A stretch of DNA of 64,000 nt from Rhizobiales bacterium Y(2018) (GCA_005502925.1 SCPD01000002.1:558001-622000); one strand, 5' to 3'. Shown: positions 43,902 through 52,766, numbered from the stretch's first letter. The notes: generated from the letters alone by a model not told the origin. A program made the numbers and translations.

Positions 43902-45103
43902 GATCCCGCATCCTGGAGCGCGCCCCGGCCGGCGGCGATCCGCACCGAATCCTCTTGCGGCGAGTGCACGCGGCCGCAGAGCACATCGCGATAGTGACGC
44001 TCGAGCGGATTGTCCCGGCTGAGGCCGGGGTTGCCGGTCGCCTTGAGCGCGGCCTCGACCGCGCTGATGGCATTGCCGGTGACGGTGACCTTGATCGCGC
44101 TGGCTTCCCGCGGATCGGGTATCTCGCCGGCGTCGGCTTCGGCCGCGGCGGTGCGGATGAGGCGGTGATTGATGGCGAGCAGGGTTTCGATCTCGCCGGC
44201 AATCTCCTGAAAACGCGGCAGCGCCGCGAGCGGCTTGCCGAGATTGGCCGGCACGCGCTCGCGCAGAAAATCCAGGAACCAGCGGCGCGCCGAGCGGGCG
44301 ATGCCGTCATAGACGGCCGCGATCAGGAGGCTGCTCCATATGGCCTGCTGGGCATCGCGCGCCGGGGGCTCATTCGCGGGCCGCAGCTCTCCGACATTCT
44401 CGGCGGGAATGAAGACGTCCTGAAAGATCACGTCATGGCTGGCGGTGGCGCGCATGCCGTGATGCCGCCAGGTCTCGACGATGCGGATACCCGGAGTCGC
44501 GGCGCGAACGAGCGCGGTGCCGATGCGGGGCTGCGGTTCATCTGTCGCGACCCATACCGCAAGCCAGCTGAGGAGAGGAATGCCGGTGGAGAATATCTTG
44601 TGGCCGGACAGTCGCCAGCCATTCGGGGCAGGCTTGAGCACTGTAGCGGGAATACCGCCGCGCATCGGTGTGCCGAGCTCCGGCTCCACCCGCAGCGCAT
44701 TGATGAGCGACAGCCCCATGATGGCGTCCTTGCGGATCCGCTCGATGGTCTGGCCGGAAAAGCCGCGCGTGCCGATCGTGCCATGCTGCAGGTAATGCAT
44801 GGCGAGGATCAAAGCCGACGCGGGCTCCGCCTCGGCGATGCGGCCGATGACCTCGCTCGCAGCCCCGAGACCATGACCATAGCCGCCGGCAAGGCGGGGA
44901 ATGACGAGACGCAGGAGACCCGCATCGGCGATCCGCGCGAGATTGGCGGCGGGAGGCTCGCCGGTCCGGTCATGCTCGGCCGCGCTCGCCGCGAGCTGTG
45001 GGACGACGTCCTCGACGCGCGCGCGGATCGCGTCGAGCGCGCCGTGATGCGGGCGGTCATTGACTCGTCTGGATTCGAACGGCAGCAGCATGGTGCGGAT
45101 CAT
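43898..45103 (-). CDS. Acyl-CoA dehydrogenase-fold flavoprotein of the sulfur-acquisition type (DszC/SfnB-like)
   Basis: 401 residues from ATG 45103 (ATG 45091 also possible; no strong ribosome-binding site for either). Shows the ACAD-like three-domain pattern (AEPASALILAMHYLQHGTIG, GWRLSGHKIFSTGIPLLSWLAVWVAT, VETWRHHGMRATASHDVIFQDVFIP). Coupling to an SsuD-like monooxygenase suggests a flavin-dependent desulfurisation step rather than fatty-acid oxidation. Divergent from metQ, with a palindrome at 45200-45224 between them. Confidence 0.82.
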   Translation of the reverse strand: MIRTMLLPFESRRVNDRPHHGALDAIRARVEDVVPQLAASAAEHDRTGEPPAANLARIADAGLLRLVIPRLAGGYGHGLGAASEVIGRIAEAEPASALILAMHYLQHGTIGTRGFSGQTIERIRKDAIMGLSLINALRVEPELGTPMRGGIPATVLKPAPNGWRLSGHKIFSTGIPLLSWLAVWVATDEPQPRIGTALVRAATPGIRIVETWRHHGMRATASHDVIFQDVFIPAENVGELRPANEPPARDAQQAIWSSLLIAAVYDGIARSARRWFLDFLRERVPANLGKPLAALPRFQEIAGEIETLLAINHRLIRTAAAEADAGEIPDPREASAIKVTVTGNAISAVEAALKATGNPGLSRDNPLERHYRDVLCGRVHSPQEDSVRIAAGRGALQDAGS

Positions 45104-45199
45104 GACACGCGTGGGGCTTGCACCAAGCTTCGGAATTCTAATCCACGCTTTGAGAAAATCTTCAGCGGCGGCTGGTCCGGGCAGGGGCGGCAGGTGAGA

Positions 45200-45224
45200 T
45201 TTTCTTATGTAATGCGTAAGAAAA
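45200..45224. promoter_or_regulatory. Palindromic operator candidate between sulfur operon and metQNI
   Basis: TTTTCTTA-N9-TAAGAAAA, perfect 8-base arms, in an otherwise GC-rich region, 97 bases upstream of the minus-strand gene and 92 upstream of the metQ start. Position between two divergent sulfur/methionine operons suggests one regulator serving both. I see no SAM riboswitch consensus in 45104-45315; a small hairpin TGGTC-ATCAG-GACCA at 45283-45297 lies just before the metQ ribosome-binding site. Confidence 0.5.
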
Positions 45225-45315
45225 AATGGGTCGGCAGCTCTTTCCTCAGCCGCTAGTGCTCCCCACATATCTCAACCTTAGCTGGTCATCAGGACCAATC
45301 TCAGGAGTTACTGTC

Positions 45316-46119
45316 GTGTCTCTTCATTTTTCCCGCCGCGCACTGCTGGCGGCCGCGCTGGCCCTTTCCTCCCTGACCTTCGTCGATCGCGCCATGGCCG
45401 ATCAGTCCATTCGCGTCGGCATCATGAGCGCCGAGGATGAAGATGTGTGGGCCGTCGTGTCGCAGGAAGCGGCGAAGAAGGGACTGACTATCGAGCTCGT
45501 CGTCTTCAACGACTACACCCAGCCCAACGAGGCCTTGGAGAACAACGAGCTCGATGCCAATGCCTTCCAGCACAAGCCCTATCTCGACAACCAGATCAAA
45601 ACGCGCGGCTATCATATCGCCCCGGTGGGTTATACCGCTGTGTGGCCGATAGGCCTCTATTCGAAAAAGCATAAATCCCTGGCCGAGCTGCCCGACAAGG
45701 CGGTGGTCGGCGTGCCGAACGATCCGAGCAATGAAGGCCGGGCGCTCCGCCTCCTGGAAGCGCAAGGCCTCATCAAGCTGAAGCCGGAAGCGGGGATCCT
45801 GGCGACGCCGGTGGATATCGTCGAGAATCCCAAGCAGCTCGAGATCCAGGAGCTCGACGCCGGCATTGTCGGCCGCTCGATCGACGATCTCGATGCCGCG
45901 GTGGTCAACACCGACTGGGCCATCAAGTCCAATCTGACGCCCGCGGACCGCGTCGCGACCGAGGCGGTCGACGACAATCCCTATCGCAACTTCATCGCCG
46001 TCAAGCAGGGCCGCGAGAACGAAGACTGGGTGAAGACGCTCGTTTCCGCCTATCAGAACGACACGGTGAAAGAGACATTGGCCAAGGTCTATAAGGGCAC
46101 CGCCTTGCCGGCCTGGTGA
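45316..46119 (+). CDS. metQ: Methionine ABC transporter substrate-binding protein (MetQ/NlpA family)
   Basis: 267 residues. Starts with GTG 45316 behind GGAG at 45304-45307. Signal peptide 1-28 ([22 protein letters not shown]) without the lipobox Cys found in many MetQ, so probably a soluble periplasmic protein. Family motifs: [55 protein letters not shown]. Precedes metN and metI; a hairpin at 46146-46171 separates it from them. Confidence 0.92.
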   Translation: MSLHFSRRALLAAALALSSLTFVDRAMADQSIRVGIMSAEDEDVWAVVSQEAAKKGLTIELVVFNDYTQPNEALENNELDANAFQHKPYLDNQIKTRGYHIAPVGYTAVWPIGLYSKKHKSLAELPDKAVVGVPNDPSNEGRALRLLEAQGLIKLKPEAGILATPVDIVENPKQLEIQELDAGIVGRSIDDLDAAVVNTDWAIKSNLTPADRVATEAVDDNPYRNFIAVKQGRENEDWVKTLVSAYQNDTVKETLAKVYKGTALPAW

Positions 46120-46145
46120 AACCTTCATTAATCGAATTGCTCTCG

Positions 46146-46177
46146 ATCATGCGCCCGAATGGGCGCATGATTGTTTT
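46146..46177 (+). terminator. Strong hairpin between metQ and metN (attenuating terminator)
   Basis: Perfect 11-base stem (46146-46156 with 46161-46171), loop GAAT, followed by TGTTTT. Placed 26 bases after the metQ stop and 22 before the metN start. As an imperfect terminator it would let metQ be made in excess over the membrane parts, a common design for binding proteins; it may also protect the 3' end of metQ mRNA. Confidence 0.7.
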
Positions 46178-46192
46178 CCGGATACCGATATC

Positions 46193-46966
46193 ATGAACAA
46201 CCCCACCATGCTGCGCTTGTCCGGCGTGACCAAGAAGTTCGGCGCCTATGCGGCGATCGAGGATATCTCGCTGGATGTGCGGCGCGGCGAAATCCTGGGT
46301 GTCATCGGCCGCAGCGGCGCCGGCAAGTCGACGCTGATCCGCTGCATCAACGGGCTGGAGAAGCCGGATGCGGGCTCGATCGAAGTGCTCGACAATGACG
46401 ATGTGCTGCGCGACCTCGTGCCGCTCGACGAAGGCGAGCTGCAGAAAGTCCGCCGGCGCATCGGCATGATCTTCCAGCATTTCAATCTGCTCTCGGCCAA
46501 GACGGTCGCGGATAATGTCGCCTTGCCGCTGAAGATCGCCGGCAGGAGCCGCGCCGAGCGGAAGGGGCGGGTGGAAGAGCTGCTGGGATTGGTCGGGCTT
46601 GATGCAAAAGCTGGCGCCTATCCGGCGCAATTGTCGGGCGGGCAGAAGCAGCGGGTCGGTATTGCCCGTGCCCTTGCCGCCGCGCCGGCGCTGCTGCTCT
46701 CCGATGAGGCGACCTCGGCGCTCGATCCCGAAACCACTACCGCGATCTTGAGCCTTCTCAAGGATATCAACCGCAGGCTCGGACTCACCATCCTGCTCAT
46801 CACCCATGAGATGAGCGTGATCCGCGCCGTCACCGACCGGGTGATCGTGCTGGATCATGGCCGCATCATCGAAGAGGGGCCGACCGAGCGCGTCTTTGCG
46901 GCGCCCGCGGCCGACCTCACCAGGCGTTTGCTTGCCGCGGCGCAGCTTGGCCTGGAGAAAGACTGA
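46193..46966 (+). CDS. metN: Methionine ABC transporter ATPase
   Basis: 257 residues. Walker [11 protein letters not shown]-loop [14 protein letters not shown], signature [16 protein letters not shown], Walker [14 protein letters not shown] (the [10 protein letters not shown] form is usual for MetN), H-loop [10 protein letters not shown]. Shorter than E. coli MetN (343 residues) because the C-terminal ACT-like C2 domain that mediates methionine trans-inhibition is absent, so uptake may not be feedback-inhibited in that way. Followed one base later by metI. Confidence 0.93.
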   Translation: MNNPTMLRLSGVTKKFGAYAAIEDISLDVRRGEILGVIGRSGAGKSTLIRCINGLEKPDAGSIEVLDNDDVLRDLVPLDEGELQKVRRRIGMIFQHFNLLSAKTVADNVALPLKIAGRSRAERKGRVEELLGLVGLDAKAGAYPAQLSGGQKQRVGIARALAAAPALLLSDEATSALDPETTTAILSLLKDINRRLGLTILLITHEMSVIRAVTDRVIVLDHGRIIEEGPTERVFAAPAADLTRRLLAAAQLGLEKD

Positions 46967-46967
46967 G

Positions 46968-47621
46968 ATGTTCGATCTTCCCTATCAGGCGCTCCTCGTC
47001 TCGCTCGGACAGACACTGACGATGACCTTCGTCGCCGGCGCCATCAGCTTCGTGCTGGGCCTGCCGCTCGGCCTCGTGCTCGTCGGCACCGCGCCCGGCG
47101 GCATCTGGGAGAACCGCTGGGTCAACAAGATATTGGGCTCGGTCGTCAATGCGGTGCGCTCGCTCCCCTTCATCATCTTGCTCGTCGCCTTGATTCCCTT
47201 GACGCGGCTGATCGTCGGCACGTCGATCGGCACCGCCGCCGCCATCGTCCCGCTCGCGATCTCGGCCATTCCCTATTTCGGGCGCGTCGCCGAAGTGGCG
47301 CTGCGCGAGGTCGATCGCGGCCTGATCGATGCGGTCAAGGCGATGGGCGGCAGCCGCTGGACCATCGTGCGCGAGGTCCTCGTGCCCGAAGCCCTGCCGA
47401 GCCTCGTTTCCGGCTTCACGGTGACGCTCGTCCTGCTGATCGGCGCGTCCGCGATGGCGGGCGCGGTGGGTGCCGGCGGCCTCGGCGATCTCGCCATCCG
47501 TTATGGCTATCAGCGCTTCCAGACTGAAGTGATGATCGCCGTCATCGTCGTGCTGATTGCCCTGGTTTCTCTCATCCAGGCGATCGGCGACCGGGTCGCG
47601 CGTTATTTCGATCACCGGTAA
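46968..47621 (+). CDS. metI: Methionine ABC transporter permease
   Basis: 217 residues with five transmembrane spans, standard MetI size. Contains the MetI pattern VNAVRSLPFIILLVALIPLTRLIVGTSIG and the coupling helix VAEVALREVDRGLIDAVKAMGGS, and GAGGLGDLAIRYGYQRF. Directly follows metN. Ends the transporter operon 62 bases before the next gene. Confidence 0.93.
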   Translation: MFDLPYQALLVSLGQTLTMTFVAGAISFVLGLPLGLVLVGTAPGGIWENRWVNKILGSVVNAVRSLPFIILLVALIPLTRLIVGTSIGTAAAIVPLAISAIPYFGRVAEVALREVDRGLIDAVKAMGGSRWTIVREVLVPEALPSLVSGFTVTLVLLIGASAMAGAVGAGGLGDLAIRYGYQRFQTEVMIAVIVVLIALVSLIQAIGDRVARYFDHR

Positions 47622-47683
47622 CAGGAACCTGTCCGTGCGCCGAGGGTTAGACCTTACACACTCTTCAGTCTGCGAGGTCGACC

Positions 47684-48160
47684 ATGGCGAAGGAACGGGA
47701 ACTCAGGGAAAAACTGTGGCGCGCGCTCAAGTCGGACAGGACCGTCATGCTGGGGCTCGCGGGCGAGGATAGCGCCCGTCCAATGACGGCACAGATCGAG
47801 GGCGAGGGCGGGCCGATCTGGTTTTTCACCGCCAAGGACACCGAGATCATGCACAGGCTGGCCGAGGATCACGAGGCGCTGGCCACTTTCGCCTCCAAAT
47901 CGCATGATCTCTTCGCCACGTTGCATGGTTCCCTGCGCGAGGATACCGATCCCGAAGTCATCGAGCGCTTGTGGAACCCGTTCGTCGCGGCCTGGTTCGA
48001 GGGCAAGGATGATCCCAAGCTGGCGCTTCTGCGTTTCGACGCGGAACGCGCCGAGGTCTGGATCGATGCGTCGAGCCTGATGGCGGGCATCAAGATGCTG
48101 CTCGGCTTCGATCCCAAGCAGGAATATCGCGACAAAGCGGGCGAAGTGACGCTCGGCTGA
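47684..48160 (+). CDS. Pyridoxamine 5'-phosphate oxidase-like flavin-binding protein (general stress protein 26 type)
   Basis: 158 residues. Split-barrel FMN-binding fold: ELREKLWRALKSDRTVMLGLAG, RPMTAQIEGEGGPIWFFTAKDTEI, and the C-terminal WFEGKDDPKLALLRFDAERAEVW typical of the Gsp26/Ydag group. Cytoplasmic, function mostly unknown; perhaps stress-linked flavin or F420-independent reductase activity. Stands alone between metI and the SOS-controlled pair. Confidence 0.85.
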   Translation: MAKERELREKLWRALKSDRTVMLGLAGEDSARPMTAQIEGEGGPIWFFTAKDTEIMHRLAEDHEALATFASKSHDLFATLHGSLREDTDPEVIERLWNPFVAAWFEGKDDPKLALLRFDAERAEVWIDASSLMAGIKMLLGFDPKQEYRDKAGEVTLG

Positions 48161-48200
48161 CGATGCCGTGGGCAAAATACGGCCGCGCACCCCATAAGTC

Positions 48201-48229
48201 TTGAAAAGAACAAAAAGCGAACGTAAACT
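48201..48229 (+). promoter_or_regulatory. SOS promoter: LexA box inside the -35/-10 spacer of the radical SAM-udgX operon
   Basis: TTGAAA at 48201-48206, 17-base spacer, TAAACT at 48224-48229. The spacer contains GAACAAAAAGCGAAC (48208-48222), a perfect GAAC-N7-GAAC, the LexA box known from alphaproteobacteria. LexA bound there would block RNA polymerase. The predicted start of transcription falls at or within a base or two of the ATG at 48236, and no ribosome-binding site precedes it, so the mRNA may be leaderless. Confidence 0.8.
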
Positions 48230-48235
48230 GACTCG

Positions 48236-49486
48236 ATGCCATTGTCCCTGCTGCGTAAGCTCGAAATCCTCGCCGATGCCGCGAAATATGATGCGTCCTG
48301 CGCCTCTTCGGGCGGGGCCAAGCGCAATGCCCGCGACGGCGGTATCGGCTCGACGACCGGCGCCGGCATTTGCCATGCCTATACGCCGGACGGCCGATGT
48401 GTCTCGCTGCTCAAAATCCTGCTCACCAATTTTTGCCGTTATGACTGCGCCTATTGCGTGAGCCGCCGTTCGAGCAATGTCGAGCGCGCCCGGCTCTCCG
48501 TTGCCGAGGTGGTGCAGCTGACGCTCGATCTTTACCGGCGCAATTGCATCGAAGGCCTGTTCCTCTCATCCGGCATCGCCCGCAGCGAGGACGACACGAT
48601 GAGCGATCTCGTGGCGGTGGCGAAAACGCTGCGCCTCGAGCACGGCTTCAAGGGGTATATCCATCTGAAGACCATTCCCGGCGCCGATGAGCGGTTGATC
48701 GGCGAGGCGGGGCTTTACGCCGACCGGCTCTCGCTCAATATGGAGCTGCCGACCGAAGCCGCGCTCAAGGCCTATGCGCCCGAAAAGGACCTCGGGGCGA
48801 TGAAGAAGGGGCTCGCCACGACGCGCAGCTGCATCGAGGCAGCGTTTGGCGAAGCGAAGCCGGCGCGCGGCAGGATCGGCCGCGTCGCTCCGCGCCGTTT
48901 CGCGCCGGCAGGCCAGTCGACGCAGGTTATCGTCGGTGCCGACCGGAGCAGCGACATCACCATCCTGCGCAGCAGTGCGGCGCTTTATTCGTCCTATGAC
49001 CTGAAGCGCGTCTATTATTCGGCCTTCAGCCCGACCGGGCATCCCTCTGCCGCGCTGCCCGACATCGCGACACCGCTTTTGCGCGAGCATCGCCTCTATC
49101 AGGCCGATTGGCTGTTGCGCTTTTACGGCTTCGATCTGCGTGATCTCGAGCAGGCGACGCCCGAGGGCATGCTCAGCCTCGAAATCGACCCCAAGCTCGC
49201 CTGGGCGTTGGCGCATCGCGGCGACTTTCCGCTCGATGTAAACAAGGCGCCGCGCGAGAGGCTGCTGCGCGTGCCGGGGCTTGGCGTGCGTGCCGTGGAC
49301 CGCATCATCGCGGCGCGCCGCTTGGCAGCGCTCGGCCTTGCCGATATCGCACGTCTTGCCGGTGCGATCGGCAGAGCGCGGCCCTTCATCGTGACGAGAG
49401 ACTGGCGCCCTCGAAGTCTTCTCGATGATGGCGCGCTCCGGCGCAAGCTTACGCCGCGGGCGAAGCAGCTCGAGCTGTTCGGTTGA
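48236..49486 (+). CDS. Radical SAM protein linked to UdgX (putative DNA modification/repair)
   Basis: 416 residues. Radical SAM cluster motif CRYDCAYC with Cys67, Cys71 and Cys74; a further conserved CxxC-like part near the start (GAGICHAYTPDGRC). C-terminal helix-hairpin-helix DNA-binding motif (VPGLGVRAVDRIIAAR). This is the family always found beside UdgX; its reaction is not established. Overlaps udgX by TGATG and is under a LexA-box promoter, which supports a role in damage repair. Confidence 0.9.
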   Translation: MPLSLLRKLEILADAAKYDASCASSGGAKRNARDGGIGSTTGAGICHAYTPDGRCVSLLKILLTNFCRYDCAYCVSRRSSNVERARLSVAEVVQLTLDLYRRNCIEGLFLSSGIARSEDDTMSDLVAVAKTLRLEHGFKGYIHLKTIPGADERLIGEAGLYADRLSLNMELPTEAALKAYAPEKDLGAMKKGLATTRSCIEAAFGEAKPARGRIGRVAPRRFAPAGQSTQVIVGADRSSDITILRSSAALYSSYDLKRVYYSAFSPTGHPSAALPDIATPLLREHRLYQADWLLRFYGFDLRDLEQATPEGMLSLEIDPKLAWALAHRGDFPLDVNKAPRERLLRVPGLGVRAVDRIIAARRLAALGLADIARLAGAIGRARPFIVTRDWRPRSLLDDGALRRKLTPRAKQLELFG

Positions 49487-50892
49487 TGTATTGGGCGCCC
49501 ATGCCGATCGATGCCGATGCGGTGCAGTTCCGTGCCATGGCGCGGCGCTGCCTGACGCTCGACATCGCGCCGCCTAAGGTGAGCTTTGCCTCGCCCGACG
49601 CGGCGTCCTTATTCGATCGCGTGCCCGAGGTGGACGCGCCAGCCTCTTTCTCGGTGCCCAAGGCCTATGCCGAATTACTCAAGCTTGCAATTTGCCATCA
49701 GGCGCCCGATCGCTTCAGTCTCCTTTATGACGTGTTGTGGCGCATTCGCCATGGCGAGGCGTCGCTTGCCGACAATCCGGCCGACGCGGCGGTGGCGCGG
49801 CTCAACGACTATGCGCACAATGTCCGTCGCGACATCCATAAGATGCACGCGTTTCTCAGATTCCGCGAGCAGCGGGTCGACGACCGGACGGTCTTCACCA
49901 GCTGGTTCGAGCCCAAGCATTTCATCTTGCACGAGGCCGTGCCTTTCTTCGTCGACCGCTTCAGCACGATGGAGTGGTTTATCGCGACGCCGATCGGCAC
50001 GGCGGCGTGGAACGGATCGGAGCTCGTCTATGGACCGCCGGCGGAGCGCACACCGCCGCCCGCCGATGCCGTGCTGGACGAAACCTGGCTCACTTATTAC
50101 CGCACCACTTTCAATCCGGCGCGCTTGCGGCTGAAGGCGCTGGCCACGGAAATGCCGCGGCATTATTGGGTCAACATGCCGGAGACGCAACTCATACCGG
50201 CCATGGTCGCCGGTTCCGGCCGCAGGCTCCAGGAGATGGCGGCGAGGGCGCCGGATCTGGCGCCACGGTTTGCCGGGAAGATCGCGGCGCGTCCAGCCGC
50301 GCCCCTGCCTCCCGTGGCCGACGCGCTTTCGGCGGTCAAGGAAGAGATCGCGCATTGCCGCCGCTGTCTCTTGCATTGCGCCGCGACCCAGGCTGTGCCC
50401 GGCGAGGGGCCTGCTGATGCCGCGCTCATGCTGGTGGGCGAGCAGCCGGGCGATGCCGAGGATCTGGCCGGCAGGCCCTTCGTCGGACCGGCCGGACAGC
50501 TGCTCGACCGCGCTCTGGCGGAGGCCGGGCTCGACCGTGACAGGCTATATCTCACCAATGCGGTCAAGCATTTCAAATATGAGCCGCGCGGCAAGCGACG
50601 TATCCATCAGAGGCCCAATGCCGGAGAAGTGCAGAGCTGCAAATGGTGGCTCAACCGCGAGATCGCGCTTGTCCGGCCGCGCCTGATCGTGGCGCTGGGC
50701 GCCACCGCTGCCGGGGCGCTTTCAGGCCGTGCTGTTTCGGTGACCAAGGAGCGCGGTCCGATGTCGTTCGGTGAAGCGCAAGGCTTCGTGACGGTACATC
50801 CGTCCTTCCTGCTGCGCCTGCCGGACGACAGTGCCAGGGAACGCGAATATCGGAATTTCGTTGCCGACCTTGGGCGGGTGGCATCCGCATAA
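49486..50892 (+). CDS. udgX: UdgX-type uracil-DNA glycosylase/binding protein fused to N-terminal SAM-adjacent domain
   Basis: 468 residues from ATG 49486 (TTG 49483 possible). Residues 1 to about 250 form the domain seen only with the linked radical SAM protein (DRFSLLYDVLWRIRHGE, RRDIHKMHAFLRFRE). Residues about 270-468 are a [4Fe-4S] uracil-DNA glycosylase: CRRCLLHC, VGEQPGDAEDLAGRPFVGPAG, and the UdgX loop KRRIHQRP with His374, which in mycobacterial UdgX becomes covalently bound to the abasic site. So it likely captures uracil-containing DNA irreversibly. Forms the second gene of the SOS-type operon. Confidence 0.92.
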   Translation: MYWAPMPIDADAVQFRAMARRCLTLDIAPPKVSFASPDAASLFDRVPEVDAPASFSVPKAYAELLKLAICHQAPDRFSLLYDVLWRIRHGEASLADNPADAAVARLNDYAHNVRRDIHKMHAFLRFREQRVDDRTVFTSWFEPKHFILHEAVPFFVDRFSTMEWFIATPIGTAAWNGSELVYGPPAERTPPPADAVLDETWLTYYRTTFNPARLRLKALATEMPRHYWVNMPETQLIPAMVAGSGRRLQEMAARAPDLAPRFAGKIAARPAAPLPPVADALSAVKEEIAHCRRCLLHCAATQAVPGEGPADAALMLVGEQPGDAEDLAGRPFVGPAGQLLDRALAEAGLDRDRLYLTNAVKHFKYEPRGKRRIHQRPNAGEVQSCKWWLNREIALVRPRLIVALGATAAGALSGRAVSVTKERGPMSFGEAQGFVTVHPSFLLRLPDDSAREREYRNFVADLGRVASA

Positions 50893-50909
50893 TTCTGGCG
50901 CAGGCGTTC

Positions 50910-50923
50910 TCGCCGTTCGGCGA
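50910..50923. terminator. Short hairpin between convergent udgX and 3-hydroxyacyl-CoA dehydrogenase genes
   Basis: TCGCC-GTTC-GGCGA, five GC-rich pairs plus a weaker outer extension, in the 66-base convergent gap 50893-50958. No T run on either side, so termination strength is doubtful. Confidence 0.3.
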
Positions 50924-50958
50924 AGAGTCCTTCGCATGGCTGATTGAAGGTTCAGCTT

Positions 50959-51909
50959 TCAGATGCTCTCCGGGCGCATCAGCTTCAACAGGGCTATGAA
51001 ATCGGCATTGCGCCGGGAGAGGGAGGTTTTCAGGTCGCGGAATGTCTCCGCATCTGCGACCTGGCCTTCGATACGGTCGATCAGCGTGTCGTCGACAACG
51101 ACCTTTTCAATCGAGCCGAGCACATCGTCGCGATGCATGTGATAGTTCCGCAAGGCCTCGGTGAGCCCTCTTTCGCCTGCCGAAAACGCCGCGAGCGCAA
51201 AGGGACCATAACGCGCCCAACGGAAGCCTGGACCTTGAACGAAGGCCTGGTCGATTTCCTCGACCGTGGCGACGCCGGCCCTGACCAGGCTGAGCGCCTC
51301 CTGGAGGACGACCGCCTGAAATCTGTTGCCGATGAATCCCGGCACGTCGCGGCGGACCTCCACCACGGCCTTGCCGATGCTGCGATAGAAGGCGGCGGCG
51401 CGCGCGGCGGTGTCGCGTGACGTGGCAGCACCGCTTACCACCTCGACCAATGGAACAAGATGCACGGGCGTGAACGGGTGGCCCACGACGCAGCGCTCGG
51501 GTCGCTGGCAGGCCTGCTGCAGGCGGGTCATCGGAATGCCCGACGTGCTCGACGCGATGATGGTCGCGGGCGGCGCCGATCGATCGATCGCCGCCAGCAG
51601 CACTTCCTTCACGGCGAGTGATTCCGGTCCGTTCTCCTGCACGAAATCAGCGCCGCGGACGGCGTCGGCGAGCTCCGGCTCGAAGCGCAGGCGCGCGCGC
51701 CAGTCTTCGGCGACCGGGCCGATCTGTCGAAGATCGGCGATGTCCTTCTCGATGGCGGGCAAAGCGCGCTCCCAGGCGGCCGCGTCCGTGTCGGTGGCAA
51801 TGACCTGCAACCCGCGGGCAAGGAAGATGGCCGCCCAGCTGGCGCCGATCAGCCCCAGCCCGACACATGCCACGCTTCTCGGCAGGCCGCATTCACTTCG
51901 AGCATTCAT
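50959..51909 (-). CDS. 3-hydroxyacyl-CoA dehydrogenase-family NAD enzyme (carnitine/hydroxybutyrate dehydrogenase-like)
   Basis: 316 residues. N-terminal Rossmann fold (ACVGLGLIGASWAAIFLARG), ENGPESLAVKE, catalytic SSTSGIPMT and HPFTPVHLVPLVEVV (the His of the Ser-His-Glu-Asn relay), and the 3HCDH C-terminal dimerisation part (VPGFIGNRFQAVVLQEALSLV). Single-domain form as in carnitine 3-dehydrogenase and lambda-crystallin. Overlaps the stop/start of the ADC gene (ATGA). Together they could oxidise a beta-hydroxy acid and decarboxylate the beta-keto acid (inference). Confidence 0.88.
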   Translation of the reverse strand: MNARSECGLPRSVACVGLGLIGASWAAIFLARGLQVIATDTDAAAWERALPAIEKDIADLRQIGPVAEDWRARLRFEPELADAVRGADFVQENGPESLAVKEVLLAAIDRSAPPATIIASSTSGIPMTRLQQACQRPERCVVGHPFTPVHLVPLVEVVSGAATSRDTAARAAAFYRSIGKAVVEVRRDVPGFIGNRFQAVVLQEALSLVRAGVATVEEIDQAFVQGPGFRWARYGPFALAAFSAGERGLTEALRNYHMHRDDVLGSIEKVVVDDTLIDRIEGQVADAETFRDLKTSLSRRNADFIALLKLMRPESI

Positions 51910-52736
51910 GAAAGCGCCCGTTGGTCATACAGGTCGAATTGTCCGCCGACGGTCAGCATGCTGGCGCCGAGCATTTTCACGACCGGCAGCCCGGCGAGGC
52001 GCTTCACGATATGAAACTGGGTCGGCATATTCTCCCAGCGCGGCTCGGAATAGGTGAAAGTGCCTGAGGCCTTGAAGGCGCGTTTGATCACCGCGCTGGT
52101 GACCGGCGGAGAAAGCGTCGCATAAGCGACATCCGCCGTGCCCCAGGTTCCGGTGCGCGGTAGATATTTGTAGTGCAGCAGGTTGCCGCCGGTGTCGGGA
52201 GCAAGGTCGAGCCGTTCGGCTTTGGGATCGACCGCTGTGATATCGTCGAGCGTAAGCTCGAGAAAGCGGAAACCTTGCCAGGAAGCTTCGCATATCGTGC
52301 GGCCGCCCGACAGCCTGGCTTCGGGGATGTCGCAGAATATCTTGGCGACGCCGAGTTCCTCGCGGCCGGTGGTGATCGGATCGGCCATGTTTTCCCACAG
52401 GACGAGACTCAGTGAGCCTATTTCCGTATCGGCCTTGCCCGTGAACCGTGCCGGGATACGTACGCCGAGTGTGTTGTAACCACGTCCCGCCAGCCACGGC
52501 AGATTGCGCAGATAGGCGAAGCTCAATGTCACGACCGGTTCGCCATGGAGGCTGAAGCCGGGCGGCAGCAGGGCTTCAAGCGCGCTGGCCTGCGAGAGAT
52601 AATAGACGCTGATCGCATCGAATTCGTGGGCGCTCCAGTCGAAGCGCTGCCCGTCCGGGCCCTGCCGTGGGCTGAGCGAAGGCCCAAAGTGAGTCGGCAT
52701 CCGATAGAGTCTGTCTGGCAGGAAAGTGTATGACAT
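51906..52736 (-). CDS. Acetoacetate decarboxylase-family protein
   Basis: 276 residues. ADC-family pattern: EFDAISVYYLSQASALEALLPPGF near the start, SLVLWENMADPITTGREELGVAKIF with the Lys that matches the Schiff-base region, and the beta-cone ending. Family members decarboxylate beta-keto acids through a Lys imine or act as aldolase/dehydratase-like enzymes. Next to a 3-hydroxyacyl dehydrogenase, a beta-keto acid substrate is reasonable. Separated by 30 bases from the permease gene upstream, so it is part of the same minus-strand operon. Confidence 0.82.
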   Translation of the reverse strand: MSYTFLPDRLYRMPTHFGPSLSPRQGPDGQRFDWSAHEFDAISVYYLSQASALEALLPPGFSLHGEPVVTLSFAYLRNLPWLAGRGYNTLGVRIPARFTGKADTEIGSLSLVLWENMADPITTGREELGVAKIFCDIPEARLSGGRTICEASWQGFRFLELTLDDITAVDPKAERLDLAPDTGGNLLHYKYLPRTGTWGTADVAYATLSPPVTSAVIKRAFKASGTFTYSEPRWENMPTQFHIVKRLAGLPVVKMLGASMLTVGGQFDLYDQRALS

Positions 52737-52766
52737 GGTTTTTCCCAGTCTGTGGAAGGGGTGAAG

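Noticed and set aside
43955-45256. 433-codon plus-strand frame opposite the acyl-CoA dehydrogenase-like gene
   Set aside because: Arg/Gly/Asp-rich shadow with no motif; the minus-strand protein shows family motifs throughout.
45104-45315. Possible SAM riboswitch upstream of metQ
   Set aside because: The conserved SAM-I or SAM-II core sequences were not found; only a small five-pair hairpin and the palindrome are present.
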